NCBI RefSeq assembly: GCF_902826655.1
Contig: NZ_CADEFR010000019.1
Span: 1-64,000 of the forward strand
DNA length: 64,000 nucleotides
Reading direction: 5' to 3'
DNA from: an uncultured Methylibium sp.
Lineage (GTDB): Bacteria > Pseudomonadota > Gammaproteobacteria > Burkholderiales > Burkholderiaceae_C
The stretch's first letter is position 1. Each line of letters opens with the position of its first letter. The position numbers and the translations under genes are program-made. Of the stretch, positions 1-9,417 are shown in pieces. Under the pieces are notes generated by a model, which saw only the letters and a program-made list of their open reading frames with translations, was not told where the DNA came from and did no database searches.

Positions 1-98
1 GCGGCTGCCTGCTCGGCCGTGGCCGAGCTGCCGAGCATGAAGGCCGGCAGGGCCTGGCTCAGCTTCTTGCGGACGGCAAGGACGGCGCGCGAGGGCAT
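1..98 (-). CDS. spoT: Start of the gene after rpoZ, probably SpoT/RelA (partial)
   Basis: The reading frame is open from an ATG at 98 to the window edge and gives about 32 residues beginning MPSRAVLAVRKK. No domain is visible, so the name rests on context: in most proteobacteria the gene after gmk-rpoZ is the bifunctional (p)ppGpp synthetase/hydrolase spoT. The next upstream ATG (106) is in another frame that stops at about 59. An AGGAGG lies at 132-137, too far from ATG 98 for normal use. An in-frame CTG at 117-119 sits at about the right distance from it, so the true start is unsure. Confidence 0.45.
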   Translation of the reverse strand, partial: MPSRAVLAVRKKLSQALPAFMLGSSATAEQAA

Positions 99-137
99 GG
101 CTTCATGGTAGCGCGCCAGGGCAGACCGGAGCCTCCT

Positions 138-153
138 AGGGGAAACGTCCCCT
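138..153 (-). other. Small hairpin upstream of the probable spoT start
   Basis: AGGGGA (138-143) and TCCCCT (148-153) form a perfect 6-bp stem with a 4-base loop. On the minus strand it directly precedes AGGAGG (137-132). It could affect ribosome access in the leader of the following gene; that role is inference. Confidence 0.35.
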
Positions 154-182
154 CGGGGCCTGGACCGTGGAGCCGGAAACGA

Positions 183-207
183 AACGGCCCGCGCGAGGCG
201 GGCCGTT
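183..207 (-). terminator. Hairpin terminator after rpoZ
   Basis: AACGGCCCGC (183-192) and GCGGGCCGTT (198-207) make a perfect 10-bp stem around a 5-base loop, 17 bases past the rpoZ stop. On the minus strand it is followed by TTCGTTTCC, a weak T-rich tail. It would end or attenuate the gmk-rpoZ transcript before the next gene. Confidence 0.7.
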
Positions 208-224
208 CGTGGGGCGCGGGGTCC

Positions 225-428
225 TCAGACGGGGACCTTGCGCAGCATCTCGATGCCGACATGGCCTTCGGCGATCTCGCGCAGCGCCGTGACACCGGGC
301 TTGTTCTTGCTCTCGACCTTGGGCGCGTGGCCCTGGCTCAGCATGCGGGCCCGGTAGGTGGCGGCCAGCACCAGCTGGAAGCGGTTGGGGATCTGGGTCA
401 GGCAGTCTTCGACGGTGATGCGGGCCAT
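225..428 (-). CDS. rpoZ: RNA polymerase omega subunit
   Basis: A 67-residue protein beginning [20 protein letters not shown], the classic omega N-terminus, with the conserved region around residues 5-50. Omega helps assemble and stabilise beta-prime in RNA polymerase and in many bacteria contributes to the ppGpp binding site. The gene lies 32 bases downstream of gmk on the same strand and is followed by a strong hairpin. The length is normal for betaproteobacteria. Confidence 0.96.
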   Translation of the reverse strand: MARITVEDCLTQIPNRFQLVLAATYRARMLSQGHAPKVESKNKPGVTALREIAEGHVGIEMLRKVPV

Positions 429-460
429 GGACGGGTCCTTCGGGGTGTTCGGGGGAGGAT

Positions 461-1081
461 TCAGTCCAGGCCCAGAGCCTGGAAGACGGCCGCCTTGCTG
501 CGGCGCTGACGCGAGTATTTTAGCCGCTGCGCGTGGACGATCGCCTTGAGGTCGAACACGGCGGTGTCGAACACGGCATTGATGACGACGAAATCGAAGT
601 GCCGCGCCTGGGCGACCTCGAGCCGCGCGTTGGCCATGCGGGTGACGATCACGTCGGGGCCGTCCTCGCCGCGCCGCTCCAGGCGCTGGAGCAGTTCGTC
701 CCAGCTGGGGGGCAGGATGAAGATCAGCACCGCGCCCGGGAACAGGCGCTTGATCTGCACGGCGCCCTGCCAGTCGATCTCGAGCACCACGTCCTCGCCG
801 TCGGCCAGGCGCTTCTCGATCGCCAGCCGCGAGGTGCCGTAGAGGTTGCCGTGCACCTCGGCCCACTCGAAGAAGGCGCCGGCCATGACCATGTCGCGGA
901 AGACCGGCTCGTCGACGAAGTGGTACTCCCGGCCGTCGACTTCCTGCCCGCGCGGCGGCCGGGTGGTGTGCGACACCGACACCGCCAGGTAGGCATCGAC
1001 CTGCAGCAGGGCCCTCACGAGGCTGGACTTGCCCGCGCCGCTGGGCGCGGCGACGACGAAGAGGTTGCCCGGGGTGTCCAT
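461..1081 (-). CDS. gmk: Guanylate kinase
   Basis: 206 residues. Near the N-terminus (about residues 11-19) is the P-loop APSGAGKSS, and around residue 40 the [12 protein letters not shown]-binding region is followed by GREYHFV. Guanylate kinase phosphorylates GMP to GDP with ATP in the cytoplasm, feeding GTP, dGTP and ppGpp synthesis. The length is typical. It starts 25 bases after yicC and precedes rpoZ, a common betaproteobacterial arrangement that fits a single yicC-gmk-rpoZ transcript. Confidence 0.96.
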   Translation of the reverse strand: MDTPGNLFVVAAPSGAGKSSLVRALLQVDAYLAVSVSHTTRPPRGQEVDGREYHFVDEPVFRDMVMAGAFFEWAEVHGNLYGTSRLAIEKRLADGEDVVLEIDWQGAVQIKRLFPGAVLIFILPPSWDELLQRLERRGEDGPDVIVTRMANARLEVAQARHFDFVVINAVFDTAVFDLKAIVHAQRLKYSRQRRSKAAVFQALGLD

Positions 1082-1106
1082 GAAGGCTCTCAGTGTCTCA
1101 CCGGGC

Positions 1107-2033
1107 TCACTCGAGGTTCTGCACCTGCTCGCGCATCTGCTCGATCGCGACCTTCATCTCGACCGAGATCTGCGTCAGCTCGAGCGCGGCCGACTTCGAG
1201 CCCAGGGTATTGGCCTCGCGCTGCAGTTCCTGGATCAGGAAGTCGAGGCGCTTGCCGACCTCGCCGCCGGCCTTCAGCAGGCGTTCGATCTCGTCCAGAT
1301 GGGCGCCGAGCCGGGCCAGCTCTTCGGCCACGTCGATGCGGATGGCGAAGGCCGCCGCCTCGTTCAAGGCCCGCTCCTGCAGCGCCTGCTGGGGCACCGA
1401 CGACGCGGCGCCGGTGGCGTCCAGCGCTTCCTGCCAGCGCTCGAGGAAGCGCTGCTGCTGCCGGGCCACGACCTGCGGCAGCAGCGGCCGGGCCTCGTCG
1501 GCCAGGCGGCGCAGGTGGCTGACGCGCTGCAACAACACATCGACGAGCTTCTGACCTTCTCGGGCCCGTGCCTCGACGAGGCCGGCGACGGCCCGCCGGG
1601 CAACCTCCAGCGTGGCTTCGTCGTCCGGGCGTGCCGCCGTCGCGGAGCCTCGGCACCACTGCAGTACCTCGTGGACGGTCAGCGCGCCCGCCTTGGGCAG
1701 CCAGGTCTGGACGATGCCTTCGAGACGCGAAAGCGTGTGCAATTGCTCGGTTTGCGGCTGGGGCCAGCCGCTCGCGGCCTCTTCACGCGTCGTGAGCCTC
1801 AGTTCGACCTTGCCGCGACGCAGCCGGCCGGTGATCAGCTCGCGCAGCGCGGGTTCCAGTCCGCGCATCTCGTCCGGCATCCGGAAGGCCAGGTCGAGGA
1901 AGCGGCTGTTGACCGAACGCAGCTCGATGCTGACGGAAGCAAGCCCTGAAGGTGTGGAATCGGCGGCGTTTTCCCCTGCGGAGAGGGCTCCGGTCGATGC
2001 ATTTGCATAACCGGTCATGCTGTAAACTGCCAT
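1107..2033 (-). CDS. yicC: YicC family endoribonuclease
   Basis: 308 residues from the chosen ATG. The N-terminus [11 protein letters not shown] matches the family signature (MIxSMTGF/Y), and the C-terminal part (from about residue 220) carries the conserved DUF1732 block with [21 protein letters not shown]. coli YicC is reported as an endoribonuclease acting on small RNAs. An upstream in-frame ATG at 2099 would add 22 residues without family similarity and run into the divergent kinase gene, so I use 2033. It is divergent from the Ser/Thr kinase gene. Confidence 0.9.
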   Translation of the reverse strand: MAVYSMTGYANASTGALSAGENAADSTPSGLASVSIELRSVNSRFLDLAFRMPDEMRGLEPALRELITGRLRRGKVELRLTTREEAASGWPQPQTEQLHTLSRLEGIVQTWLPKAGALTVHEVLQWCRGSATAARPDDEATLEVARRAVAGLVEARAREGQKLVDVLLQRVSHLRRLADEARPLLPQVVARQQQRFLERWQEALDATGAASSVPQQALQERALNEAAAFAIRIDVAEELARLGAHLDEIERLLKAGGEVGKRLDFLIQELQREANTLGSKSAALELTQISVEMKVAIEQMREQVQNLE

Positions 2034-2055
2034 CGAATTTATCGCATTGCAAAAT
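2027..2055 (+). promoter_or_regulatory. Candidate sigma-70 promoter of the kinase operon, leaderless geometry
   Basis: A -10-like CAAAAT (2050-2055) lies 17 bases after CTGCCA (2027-2032), which matches TTGACA at four of six positions. Only 6 bases separate the -10 from ATG 2062, so transcription would begin at or next to the start codon. No Shine-Dalgarno precedes that ATG. This is prediction from spacing only. Confidence 0.45.
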
Positions 2056-2061
2056 CCGATT

Positions 2062-3030
2062 ATGTCAAAGCCCAAACCCGCACCGCTGCCAGCAGGCACC
2101 GTGGTGGGTGGCTACCAGGTCATCAAGAAACTGGCGGCAGGCGGCTTCGGCGTCGTGTATCTCTGCGAAGACAGCGAACGCCGTCTGATCGCCCTGAAAG
2201 AGTACCTGCCGGCCTCGCTGGCCGAGCGCTCGCCGGGCGAACTGACCCCCCGGGTCAAGCCCGAGAAGCAGCCGCTGTACCGCCTGGGCCTGAAGAGCTT
2301 CTTCGAGGAAGGCCGCAGCCTCGCGCAGATCAGCCACCCGAGCGTGGTCTCGGTGCTGAACTTCTTCCGCGAGAACGAGACCGTCTACATGGTGATGAAC
2401 TACCTGCAGGGCGACACCCTGCAGGACTTCATCGTCACCGCGCGCGACCTGAAGCGCGACAAGGTGTTCCGCGAGTCGACCATCCGCAGCCTCTTCGACG
2501 AGATCCTGCGCGGGCTGCGCATCGTGCACCAGCACAAGATGCTGCACCTGGACATCAAGCCGGCCAACATCTTCGTCACCAACGACAACAAGGCGGTGAT
2601 GCTGGACTTCGGCGCGGCGCGCGAAGTGCTGTCCAAGGAAGGCAACTTCATCCGCCCGATGTACACGCCGGGCTTCGCGGCGCCCGAGATGTACCGCCGC
2701 GACGGCACGCTGGGCCCCTGGACCGACATCTATGCGATCGGCGCCTGCATCTACGCCTGCATGCAGGGCTACCCGCCCAACGACGCGCCGCAGCGGCTGG
2801 ACAAGGACCGCCTCGGGCTGTCGCTGTCGCGGCTGCGCAATGTCTACTCGGACAACCTCATCGAGGTCACCGAGTGGTGCATGTCGCTCGATCCTCTGAG
2901 CCGGCCGCAGAGCGTGTTCGCACTGCAGAAGGAGCTGGCGCGCGAGACCGAGCGCCGCTACACCAAGCTCAGCTTCAGCGAACGGCTCAAGCTGCAGCTG
3001 GAAAACATCAAGACCGGAGCAAAGGCCTAG
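2062..3030 (+). CDS. Cytoplasmic serine/threonine protein kinase
   Basis: 322 residues with a full eukaryotic-like kinase core: Gly-rich loop AAGGFGVVY (25-33), ATP Lys46 in ALKEYLP, catalytic HLDIKPAN with Asp164, LDFG with Asp182, and an AAPEMY activation-segment end. No membrane helix or extracellular sensor domain is seen, so it is soluble. A TTG at 2047 could add five residues; ATG 2062 is preferred. It is followed 22 bases later by a PP2C phosphatase, which implies an antagonistic kinase/phosphatase pair. Its substrates cannot be read from sequence. RNase PH, RdgB and HemW follow. Confidence 0.92.
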   Translation: MSKPKPAPLPAGTVVGGYQVIKKLAAGGFGVVYLCEDSERRLIALKEYLPASLAERSPGELTPRVKPEKQPLYRLGLKSFFEEGRSLAQISHPSVVSVLNFFRENETVYMVMNYLQGDTLQDFIVTARDLKRDKVFRESTIRSLFDEILRGLRIVHQHKMLHLDIKPANIFVTNDNKAVMLDFGAAREVLSKEGNFIRPMYTPGFAAPEMYRRDGTLGPWTDIYAIGACIYACMQGYPPNDAPQRLDKDRLGLSLSRLRNVYSDNLIEVTEWCMSLDPLSRPQSVFALQKELARETERRYTKLSFSERLKLQLENIKTGAKA

Positions 3031-3052
3031 GGCCTTCGAAGGCGGCGGCAGT

Positions 3053-3973
3053 ATGCGTTTCTCCGTCTACCAGGTCAGCCGCAAGGGCGGCCGCGAGAAG
3101 AACGAAGACCGCATGGGCTATTGCTACACGCGGGACTCGGGGCTGTTCGCGCTGGCCGACGGCATGGGCGGGCATCCCGAGGGCGAGGTCGCCTCGCAGC
3201 TGGCGCTGCAGACCCTGGCGGCGATGTTCCAGCGCGACGCCAAGCCGGTCCTCAAGGACCCGATGCGCTTCCTGCACGACTCCATCATCGCCGGCCACCA
3301 CCAGCTGATCCGCTACGCCACCGAGAAGGCGCTGATCGACACGCCGCGCACCACCATCGTCGCCTGCGTGCTGCAGGGCAACACCGCCTACTGGGCGCAT
3401 TGCGGCGACTCGCGGCTGTACCTGGTGCGCGGCGACAAGCTGGTGGCGCGCACGCGCGACCACAGCTACTCCGAGCTGCAGGAGACGATGTCGCAGGTCG
3501 TGCCGATGAACGAGCGCTTCAACCGCAACGTGCTCTTCACCTGCCTGGGCAGCCCGGGCAAGCCGGTGGTCGATACCGTCGGCCCGCTGATCCTGCAGGA
3601 GCGCGACCGCCTGCTGCTGTGTTCCGACGGCCTGTGGGGCAGCGTCGCCGACGACATCATCACCGAGCAGCTCGCCACGCGCCCCATCTCCGATGCCGTG
3701 CCCGAGCTGGTCGAGCAGGCGCTGCGCAAGGGCGGCCCCAAGAGCGACAACGTCACCGTGCTGTCGGTCGAGTGGGAAGCGGCCGAGAACACCGACGCCA
3801 TCCAGGCGATTTCCACCCAGTCCCTGGGCGAGGAGGTCTTCGCCTCCACGATCCAGGCCAGTGTCGGCGCCGGCTCCGGCGAACCCGACGAACTGGACGA
3901 AGCCGAGATCGATCGCTCGATCCGCGAGATCAACGAGGCCATCCGGCGCTCGTCCGAATCCAAGAAGTCCTGA
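3053..3973 (+). CDS. PP2C-family protein serine/threonine phosphatase
   Basis: 306 residues. PP2C metal-site motifs appear in order: NEDRMG near residue 23, ADGMGGH near 40, HCGDSRLYL near 118, LLCSDGLWG near 190 and SDNVTVLS near 232. This predicts a soluble Mn/Mg-dependent Ser/Thr phosphatase that reverses the upstream kinase. After about residue 245 comes a non-catalytic acidic, low-complexity tail rich in Ser, Glu and Asp that ends SSESKKS. The tail could be a phosphorylation or docking segment (inference). It is in an operon with the kinase and rph, with gaps of 22 and 10 bases. Confidence 0.93.
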   Translation: MRFSVYQVSRKGGREKNEDRMGYCYTRDSGLFALADGMGGHPEGEVASQLALQTLAAMFQRDAKPVLKDPMRFLHDSIIAGHHQLIRYATEKALIDTPRTTIVACVLQGNTAYWAHCGDSRLYLVRGDKLVARTRDHSYSELQETMSQVVPMNERFNRNVLFTCLGSPGKPVVDTVGPLILQERDRLLLCSDGLWGSVADDIITEQLATRPISDAVPELVEQALRKGGPKSDNVTVLSVEWEAAENTDAIQAISTQSLGEEVFASTIQASVGAGSGEPDELDEAEIDRSIREINEAIRRSSESKKS

Positions 3974-3983
3974 AAGGACACCG

Positions 3984-4712
3984 ATGAGTTTCGACCGCAC
4001 GCAAGGCCGTGCCGCGGACGCCTTGCGCCCGCTCACGATCACCCGTCGCTATACCAAGCACGCCGAAGGCTCGGTGCTGATCGCCTTCGGCGACACGAAG
4101 GTGCTGTGCACCGCCTCGGTCGAGGAGAAGGTGCCGCCGCACAAGCGCGGCTCCGGCGAGGGCTGGGTCACGGCCGAGTACGGCATGCTGCCGCGGTCCA
4201 CCCACACGCGCAGCGACCGCGAGGCGGCGCGCGGCAAGCAGAGCGGCCGCACCCAGGAGATCCAGCGCCTGATCGGCCGCTCGCTGCGGGCGGTGTTCGA
4301 CCTTCGGCTTCTCGGCGAGCGCACGATCGCGCTCGACTGCGACGTGATCCAGGCCGACGGCGGCACACGCACCGCGGCCATCACCGGCGCCTACGTGGCG
4401 GCGCAGGACGCGGTGAACTGGCTGATGGCGCAGGGCAAGCTGACCGCCTCGCCGATCCGCGAGGCCGTCGCTGCGGTCAGCGTCGGCATCGTGCAGGGCA
4501 CGCCGCTGCTGGACCTGGAGTACGTCGAGGACTCGGCCTGCGACACCGACATGAACGTCGTGATGACCGGGTCCGGCCACTTCGTCGAGGTCCAGGGCAC
4601 GGCCGAGGGCGCCGCGTTCAGCCGCGCCGAGATGGACCGCCTGCTGCAGCTGGCCGAGCAGGGCATCCGCACCCTGGTCGCCGCCCAGGCACGAGCTCTC
4701 CAGGAACAGTGA
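3984..4712 (+). CDS. rph: Ribonuclease PH
   Basis: 242 residues, the usual RNase PH length. The N-terminus runs [20 protein letters not shown], with [16 protein letters not shown] near residue 35 and phosphate-site arginines in the [20 protein letters not shown] region (about 86-105). RNase PH trims tRNA and other RNA 3' ends phosphorolytically. The stop TGA overlaps the GTG of rdgB. AAAGGA six bases before the ATG is a good ribosome binding site. Confidence 0.96.
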   Translation: MSFDRTQGRAADALRPLTITRRYTKHAEGSVLIAFGDTKVLCTASVEEKVPPHKRGSGEGWVTAEYGMLPRSTHTRSDREAARGKQSGRTQEIQRLIGRSLRAVFDLRLLGERTIALDCDVIQADGGTRTAAITGAYVAAQDAVNWLMAQGKLTASPIREAVAAVSVGIVQGTPLLDLEYVEDSACDTDMNVVMTGSGHFVEVQGTAEGAAFSRAEMDRLLQLAEQGIRTLVAAQARALQEQ

Positions 4713-5335
4713 GGCTCGTCCTCGCGTCCAACAACGCGAAGAAGCTGGCCGAACTGCGCACGCTGTTCGGCGCGCTGCCGGTCGAGCTGGTCCCGCAGGG
4801 CTCGCTCGGCATCGCCGAGGCCGAGGAGCCGCACGCCAGCTTCGTGGAGAACGCGCTCGCCAAGGCGCGCCACGCGGCACGCGCGGCCGGCGGGGCCGCG
4901 ATCGCCGACGACTCGGGCCTGTGCGTCGACGCGCTCGGCGGCGCGCCGGGCGTGGTCTCGGCGCACTACGCGGTCGTCGAGCTGCCGGCCGGCGACCGCG
5001 AGCAGCAACGCGCCGCGCAGGACGCCGCCAACAACCGCCGCCTGCTCGCCGACCTCCACGGTGTGGCCGACCGCCGCGCCGCCTTCGTCAGCACCCTGGT
5101 CGCGCTGCGCCATGCCGACGATCCGCAACCGCTGATCGCCTTCGGTCGCTGGCAGGGCACGATCCTCGAGGCGCCGCGTGGCGAGGGCGGCTTCGGCTAC
5201 GACCCGCTGATGTTTATCCCCGTACTGGGCCGCAGCGTGGCCGAGCTCGGTGTCGACGAGAAGAACGCGCTCAGCCATCGCGCCATCGCCTCGCGCGAGG
5301 TGCTCGCGCTGATGCGCGCACACTGGCTGGCGTGA
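4709..5335 (+). CDS. rdgB: dITP/XTP pyrophosphatase (Ham1/RdgB)
   Basis: 208 residues from a GTG that overlaps the rph stop. The [14 protein letters not shown] substrate-binding start, [12 protein letters not shown] around residue 70, GGFGYDPLM near 157 and NALSHRAIA near the C-terminus are the Ham1 hallmarks. The enzyme hydrolyses ITP, dITP and XTP to monophosphates and keeps deaminated purines out of nucleic acids. It is translationally linked on both sides: its stop overlaps the GTG of hemW. Confidence 0.95.
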   Translation: MRLVLASNNAKKLAELRTLFGALPVELVPQGSLGIAEAEEPHASFVENALAKARHAARAAGGAAIADDSGLCVDALGGAPGVVSAHYAVVELPAGDREQQRAAQDAANNRRLLADLHGVADRRAAFVSTLVALRHADDPQPLIAFGRWQGTILEAPRGEGGFGYDPLMFIPVLGRSVAELGVDEKNALSHRAIASREVLALMRAHWLA

Positions 5336-6528
5336 ACACCGCCCGCATCGACGTCAGCGCGTTGCACAAGCGCGGCGGCGCGCTGAACCTCGCCGCGCTG
5401 CCGCCGCTGGCGCTCTACGTGCACCTGCCGTGGTGCCTGCAGAAGTGCCCGTACTGCGACTTCAACAGTCATGAGCTTGCGGCGCCGCCCGAAGCGCGCT
5501 ACCTCGATGCCCTGCGTGCCGACCTCGAAGCCGCGCTGCCGCTGGTATGGGGCCGTCGTGTCGTCAGCGTCTTCATCGGCGGCGGCACGCCCAGCCTGTT
5601 CTCGCCGGACGGCATCGGCCGCCTGCTGGAGGACGTGCGCGCGCGCCTGCCGCTCGAGCCCGGCTGCGAGATCACGCTCGAGGCCAACCCCGGCACCTTC
5701 GAGCGCGAGCGCTTCCGCGCCTTCCGGGCCGCCGGCGTCACGCGGCTGTCGATCGGCGTGCAGAGCTTCGACGACGAGAAGCTGAAGCTGCTGGGGCGCG
5801 TGCACGACCGCACGCAGGCCGTCGCCGCGATCGAGGAGGCGCAGCGCGCCTTCGACACCTTCAACCTCGACCTGATGTACGCGCTGCCCGGCCAGGATCT
5901 CGCCGCCTGCGAGCGCGACCTGCACCAGGCGCTGGCCTTCGAGCCGCCGCACCTGAGCGTCTACCACCTGACGCTGGAGCCGAACACGCGCTTCGCGGTG
6001 CAGCCGCCAGCCGGTCTGCCCGACGACGACCTCGCCTTCGGCATGCTGGACCGCATCACCGAGCTGACGGGCGCGTCGGGCCTGCAGCGCTATGAGGTGT
6101 CGGCCTACGCGCGGCCCGGCCACCGCTGCGTGCACAACCTGAACTACTGGAACTTCGGCGACTACCTCGGCATCGGCGCCGGCGCGCACGGCAAGCTGAG
6201 CTTCGCGCACCGCATCCTGCGTCAGACCCGCTGGCGCGAGCCGCAGGCCTACATGGAGAAGGCGCTCGCGGGCGCGGCGGTGTCCAACGAGCACGAGGTC
6301 GCGGCCACGGAGCTGCCCTTCGAGTACATGCTCAACGCGCTGCGCCTGCGCGACGGCTTCGAGCTCGCGCGCTACACCGAGCGCACCGGCCTGCCGCTGA
6401 CCACGATCGCGCGCGGTCTGGAAGCGGCCGAAGCCGGGGGCCTGCTGGCGCGCGACCTGCAGCGCGCCTGGCCCACCGAGCGCGGCTTCGACTTCCTCAG
6501 CGACCTGCAGTCGCTCTTTCTCGCGTAG
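5332..6528 (+). CDS. hemW: Radical SAM heme chaperone HemW
   Basis: 398 residues from a GTG overlapping the rdgB stop. The radical SAM cluster motif CLQKCPYC lies near residue 37, preceded by LALYVHLPWC, and FIGGGTPSLFS near 83 contacts SAM. HemW-type proteins bind heme and are thought to insert it into respiratory enzymes. They were often misnamed coproporphyrinogen oxidase; HemN proper has an N-terminal extension that is absent here. The C-terminal HemN_C region is present. The gene ends 12 bases from the convergent cheB. Confidence 0.94.
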   Translation: MNTARIDVSALHKRGGALNLAALPPLALYVHLPWCLQKCPYCDFNSHELAAPPEARYLDALRADLEAALPLVWGRRVVSVFIGGGTPSLFSPDGIGRLLEDVRARLPLEPGCEITLEANPGTFERERFRAFRAAGVTRLSIGVQSFDDEKLKLLGRVHDRTQAVAAIEEAQRAFDTFNLDLMYALPGQDLAACERDLHQALAFEPPHLSVYHLTLEPNTRFAVQPPAGLPDDDLAFGMLDRITELTGASGLQRYEVSAYARPGHRCVHNLNYWNFGDYLGIGAGAHGKLSFAHRILRQTRWREPQAYMEKALAGAAVSNEHEVAATELPFEYMLNALRLRDGFELARYTERTGLPLTTIARGLEAAEAGGLLARDLQRAWPTERGFDFLSDLQSLFLA

Positions 6529-6540
6529 CGCGCCGGGCGC

Positions 6541-7626
6541 TCAAACGCGGTTCAGCGACATCCCCGCCGTGCTGCGCAGCCGGTCCAGCAGCGCCGGCGC
6601 GATGCGCGTCAGCGGCAGCACCTCGTGCGCCGCGCCGGCCGCGATGGCCTCGCGCGGCATGCCGAAGACCACGCAGCTCGCCTCGTCCTGGCAGAAGTTG
6701 TAGCTGCCGGCGTCGCGCATCTCGCGCATCGCCCGGGCGCCGTCGGCACCCATGCCGGTCAGCATGATGCCCAGCGCGTTGGGGCCGACCACGCGCGCGG
6801 CGCTCTTGAACAGCACCTCGACGCTGGGCTTGTGCCGGTTGACCGGCTCGCCGTCCTGCACGCGGGCGATGTAGTTGGCGCCGCTGCGCTCCACGCTCAG
6901 GTGCAGGCCGCCCGGCGCGAGGTAGGCGTGGCCGGGCAGCACGCGCTCGCCGTCGCGCGCCTCGGCGACGCGGATGCGGCACAGGCCGTCGAGCCGCGCC
7001 GCATAGCTGGTCGTGAAGCCGGCCGGCATGTGCTGCGTGATCATCACCGCCGGGCAGTCCGGCGGCAGCGCCATCAGCACTTCCTTGGTGGCCTCGGTGC
7101 CGCCGGTGGACGCGCCGATGAAGACCAGCTTCTCGGTCGACAGCCGTCCCAGGCTCGCGACCGGCGCGGCGGGTCGCGCCGCGTCGGCGGCGGTCGGGGC
7201 CGGCGCGGTGACGAGCTTCCTGACCTGGGCCCTGGCTGCCGTGCGGATCTTCTCGGTGATGTCGGCGCCCAGCTGGCGCAGGCCGTCGGCCACGCCGATC
7301 TTGGGCTTGGCGACGAAGTCGATCGCGCCCAGCTCCAGCGCCTTCAGCGTGACCTCGGCGCCGCGCTCGGTCAGCGTCGAGACCATCACCACCGGCATCG
7401 GCCGCAGTCGCATCAGCTTGGAGAGGAAGTCGATGCCGTCCATGCGCGGCATCTCGACGTCCAGCGTGATCACGTCGGGGTTCAGGCTGCGGATCATCTC
7501 GCGCGCGACGATGGGATCGCTGGCCGCGCCGATGCACTGCATGTCCGGCTGGCGGTTGATGATCTCGGTCAGCAGGCTGCGCACCAGCGCCGAGTCGTCC
7601 ACCACCACCACCCTGGTCTTCGCCAT
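6541..7626 (-). CDS. cheB: Chemotaxis response regulator protein-glutamate methylesterase CheB
   Basis: 361 residues. An N-terminal receiver domain has Asp56 in DVEMPRMDG as phosphoacceptor and Lys in VAKPK near 108. An Ala/Pro-rich linker (about 138-160) leads to the methylesterase domain with catalytic Ser173 (GASTGG), His199 (TQHMP) and Asp295 (GMGADG). CheB removes receptor methyl groups and can deamidate Gln. It is the last gene of cheR-cheD-cheB, 29 bases after cheD. No cheA, cheW or cheY is adjacent, so the kinase core must be elsewhere. Confidence 0.95.
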   Translation of the reverse strand: MAKTRVVVVDDSALVRSLLTEIINRQPDMQCIGAASDPIVAREMIRSLNPDVITLDVEMPRMDGIDFLSKLMRLRPMPVVMVSTLTERGAEVTLKALELGAIDFVAKPKIGVADGLRQLGADITEKIRTAARAQVRKLVTAPAPTAADAARPAAPVASLGRLSTEKLVFIGASTGGTEATKEVLMALPPDCPAVMITQHMPAGFTTSYAARLDGLCRIRVAEARDGERVLPGHAYLAPGGLHLSVERSGANYIARVQDGEPVNRHKPSVEVLFKSAARVVGPNALGIMLTGMGADGARAMREMRDAGSYNFCQDEASCVVFGMPREAIAAGAAHEVLPLTRIAPALLDRLRSTAGMSLNRV

Positions 7627-7655
7627 GTCCTGCTCCCTTCGCTTGTTCTTCGCTC

Positions 7656-8345
7656 TCAGAACAGGTCGATCGACCCGCCGCCGGTCGTCGCCGGCACCGC
7701 CGTCTTCGCCGCGGCGCGGTCCTGCGCCACCAGCGCCTCGGCGTTGGCCGGTGCGAGGCGCTTGACCATGGCCTTGCCGCTGGCCGGGAAGAAGCAGACC
7801 TTGCGCGGATAGACGTCGAGCACGTCCTTGCTGACGACCGGGATGCGCTCGGTCTTCAGGTAGTCCAGCACGAAGGCGGTGTTGCGCTCGCCGACGTTGA
7901 TCGTGTTCATGCCGCTGATCACCGCGCCGCCGCCGAACACCTTGGCCTCCAGCGTCAGGCGGCTGGCGCCGCGCTTCATCATCTCGTTGATCAGCAGTTC
8001 CATCGCGTAGGAACCGTAGCGTCCCGAGTCGGCCGCGCCGCCGCCCTCGGGCAGCATGAAGTGGTTGAGGCCGCCGATGCGGCGCTCGCGGTCCCACAGG
8101 CAGGCGGCGATGCACGAGCCCAGCGTCGTCATGATCGCCAGGTCCTCGTCGTGCACGAAGTACTCGCCGGGCAGTACCTTGACGGCGTCGGCCTTGAAGT
8201 GCGCGTCGTAGAAGAAGAACGAGGCCTCGCCCGGCTTGCGCGGCGCGGCCTTCAGCTGGTCGATGCGCGAGCCGGCGCGTGCGCCGCCGACCGGGAAGCC
8301 GGGCGCCTGCGACAGCGGGACGGGGGTGGCGGACAGCAGGGCCAT
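7656..8345 (-). CDS. cheD: Chemoreceptor glutamine deamidase CheD
   Basis: 229 residues. The deamidase signature [11 protein letters not shown] carries catalytic Cys78, with His95 in [18 protein letters not shown] and [10 protein letters not shown] follow in the usual order. CheD deamidates receptor glutamines and in some bacteria also tunes the CheC phosphatase. The first 45 residues are a poorly conserved extension, and an acidic/Ala-rich tail ends in GGGSIDLF. The gene starts 11 bases after the cheR stop, indicating one transcript. Confidence 0.93.
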   Translation of the reverse strand: MALLSATPVPLSQAPGFPVGGARAGSRIDQLKAAPRKPGEASFFFYDAHFKADAVKVLPGEYFVHDEDLAIMTTLGSCIAACLWDRERRIGGLNHFMLPEGGGAADSGRYGSYAMELLINEMMKRGASRLTLEAKVFGGGAVISGMNTINVGERNTAFVLDYLKTERIPVVSKDVLDVYPRKVCFFPASGKAMVKRLAPANAEALVAQDRAAAKTAVPATTGGGSIDLF

Positions 8346-8356
8346 GTCGGTGGGCC

Positions 8357-9220
8357 TCAGGCGCGCTCGTAGACGGTCTTGCCGCGCAGGCGGAACAGCT
8401 CGCGCGCGTCGCTGAAGTTCTCGGAGTGCCCGACGAACAGCAGGCTGCCCGGCTTCATCGCCCGGTGCATGCCCTCCAGCACGCGACGCTGCGTCTTCGC
8501 GTCGAAGTAGATCATCACGTTGCGGCAGAACACGATGTCGAAGGGCTCGCCCAGCGACCACGAACCCGCCATCAGGTTGAAGCTGCGGAACTCGATCAGC
8601 TTCGCCAGCTCGGGCCGCACGCGGATCATGCCGGCGTTGGTGCCGGTGCCGCGCAGGAAGTGCGTCTTCAGCCGCTGCGGCGAGAGGCCGCGCGACTCGG
8701 CGTCGTAGACGCCGCGGCTGGCGGTCGCCAGCACCTTGGTGTCGATGTCGCTGGCCAGGATCGTGGCCTGCGGCTGCGGCCCCAGCGTCTCCAGCACCGT
8801 CATCGCCAGCGAATACGGCTCCTCGCCGGTCGACGCGGCGTTGCACCAGATGCGCGTCGCCTGGCCGCGGCGCTGCTGCAGCGCCTGCGCGAGCAGCGGG
8901 AAGTGGTGCTCTTCGCGGAAGAAGCTGGTCAGGTTGGTCGTCAGGCAGTTCACGAACTCCTGCCACTCGGCCTCGCCGGCCGGGCCGCTGCTGGACTCCA
9001 GCCACTGCAGGTAGCTGGCGAAGGAGCGGTGGGTCGTCTCGCGCAGCCGCCGCGACAGGCGGCTGTACACCATCGCCTGCTTGCCGGCCTGCAGGCTGAT
9101 GCCGGCGCGCTGGTAGATCAGCGTGCGCACGCGCTCGAAGTCGCCGCTGTCGAAGCTGAACTCGCGGTCGGCGCCCGGGGACGCCGCGATGGCGTGGGCA
9201 GGGGAAAGCACGGCACTCAT
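8357..9220 (-). CDS. cheR: Chemotaxis protein methyltransferase CheR
   Basis: 287 residues. An alpha-helical N-domain (about 20-80) precedes a SAM-binding domain with [14 protein letters not shown], a [12 protein letters not shown] motif and [13 protein letters not shown] near the C-terminus. CheR methylates glutamates of chemoreceptors using SAM. It is the first gene of cheR-cheD-cheB, and a near-perfect FliA promoter lies about 85 bases upstream (9306-9332). The start is supported by the domain edge. Confidence 0.95.
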   Translation of the reverse strand: MSAVLSPAHAIAASPGADREFSFDSGDFERVRTLIYQRAGISLQAGKQAMVYSRLSRRLRETTHRSFASYLQWLESSSGPAGEAEWQEFVNCLTTNLTSFFREEHHFPLLAQALQQRRGQATRIWCNAASTGEEPYSLAMTVLETLGPQPQATILASDIDTKVLATASRGVYDAESRGLSPQRLKTHFLRGTGTNAGMIRVRPELAKLIEFRSFNLMAGSWSLGEPFDIVFCRNVMIYFDAKTQRRVLEGMHRAMKPGSLLFVGHSENFSDARELFRLRGKTVYERA

Positions 9221-9305
9221 GGGCGGCAGGCGGGGGCGGCAGGACGGGACAGGAACGCAGCGCGTGATCGCAGGGGCCGGTCACGCTCGGTGGGTCGACG
9301 GTTGT

Positions 9306-9332
9306 TTATCGGCCACAGTCTGGCGCGCTTGA
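9306..9332 (-). promoter_or_regulatory. FliA (sigma-28) flagellar-class promoter of cheR-cheD-cheB
   Basis: On the minus strand GCCGATAA (9313-9306) is an exact match to the sigma-28 -10 element. TCAA (9332-9329) lies exactly 15 bases upstream and matches the -35 TAAA at three of four bases. The predicted start is near 9299, giving a leader of about 80 bases to cheR. This puts the operon in the late flagellar regulon. Confidence 0.75.
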
Positions 9333-9417
9333 GCGGGCCGGCCCCGCCGAGAAGCCGCCCCTAAGCGGCGCAGTTCGTCGCTTCGGGAGGGCGGGGCGCC
9401 GCTAGACTGATTCGATC

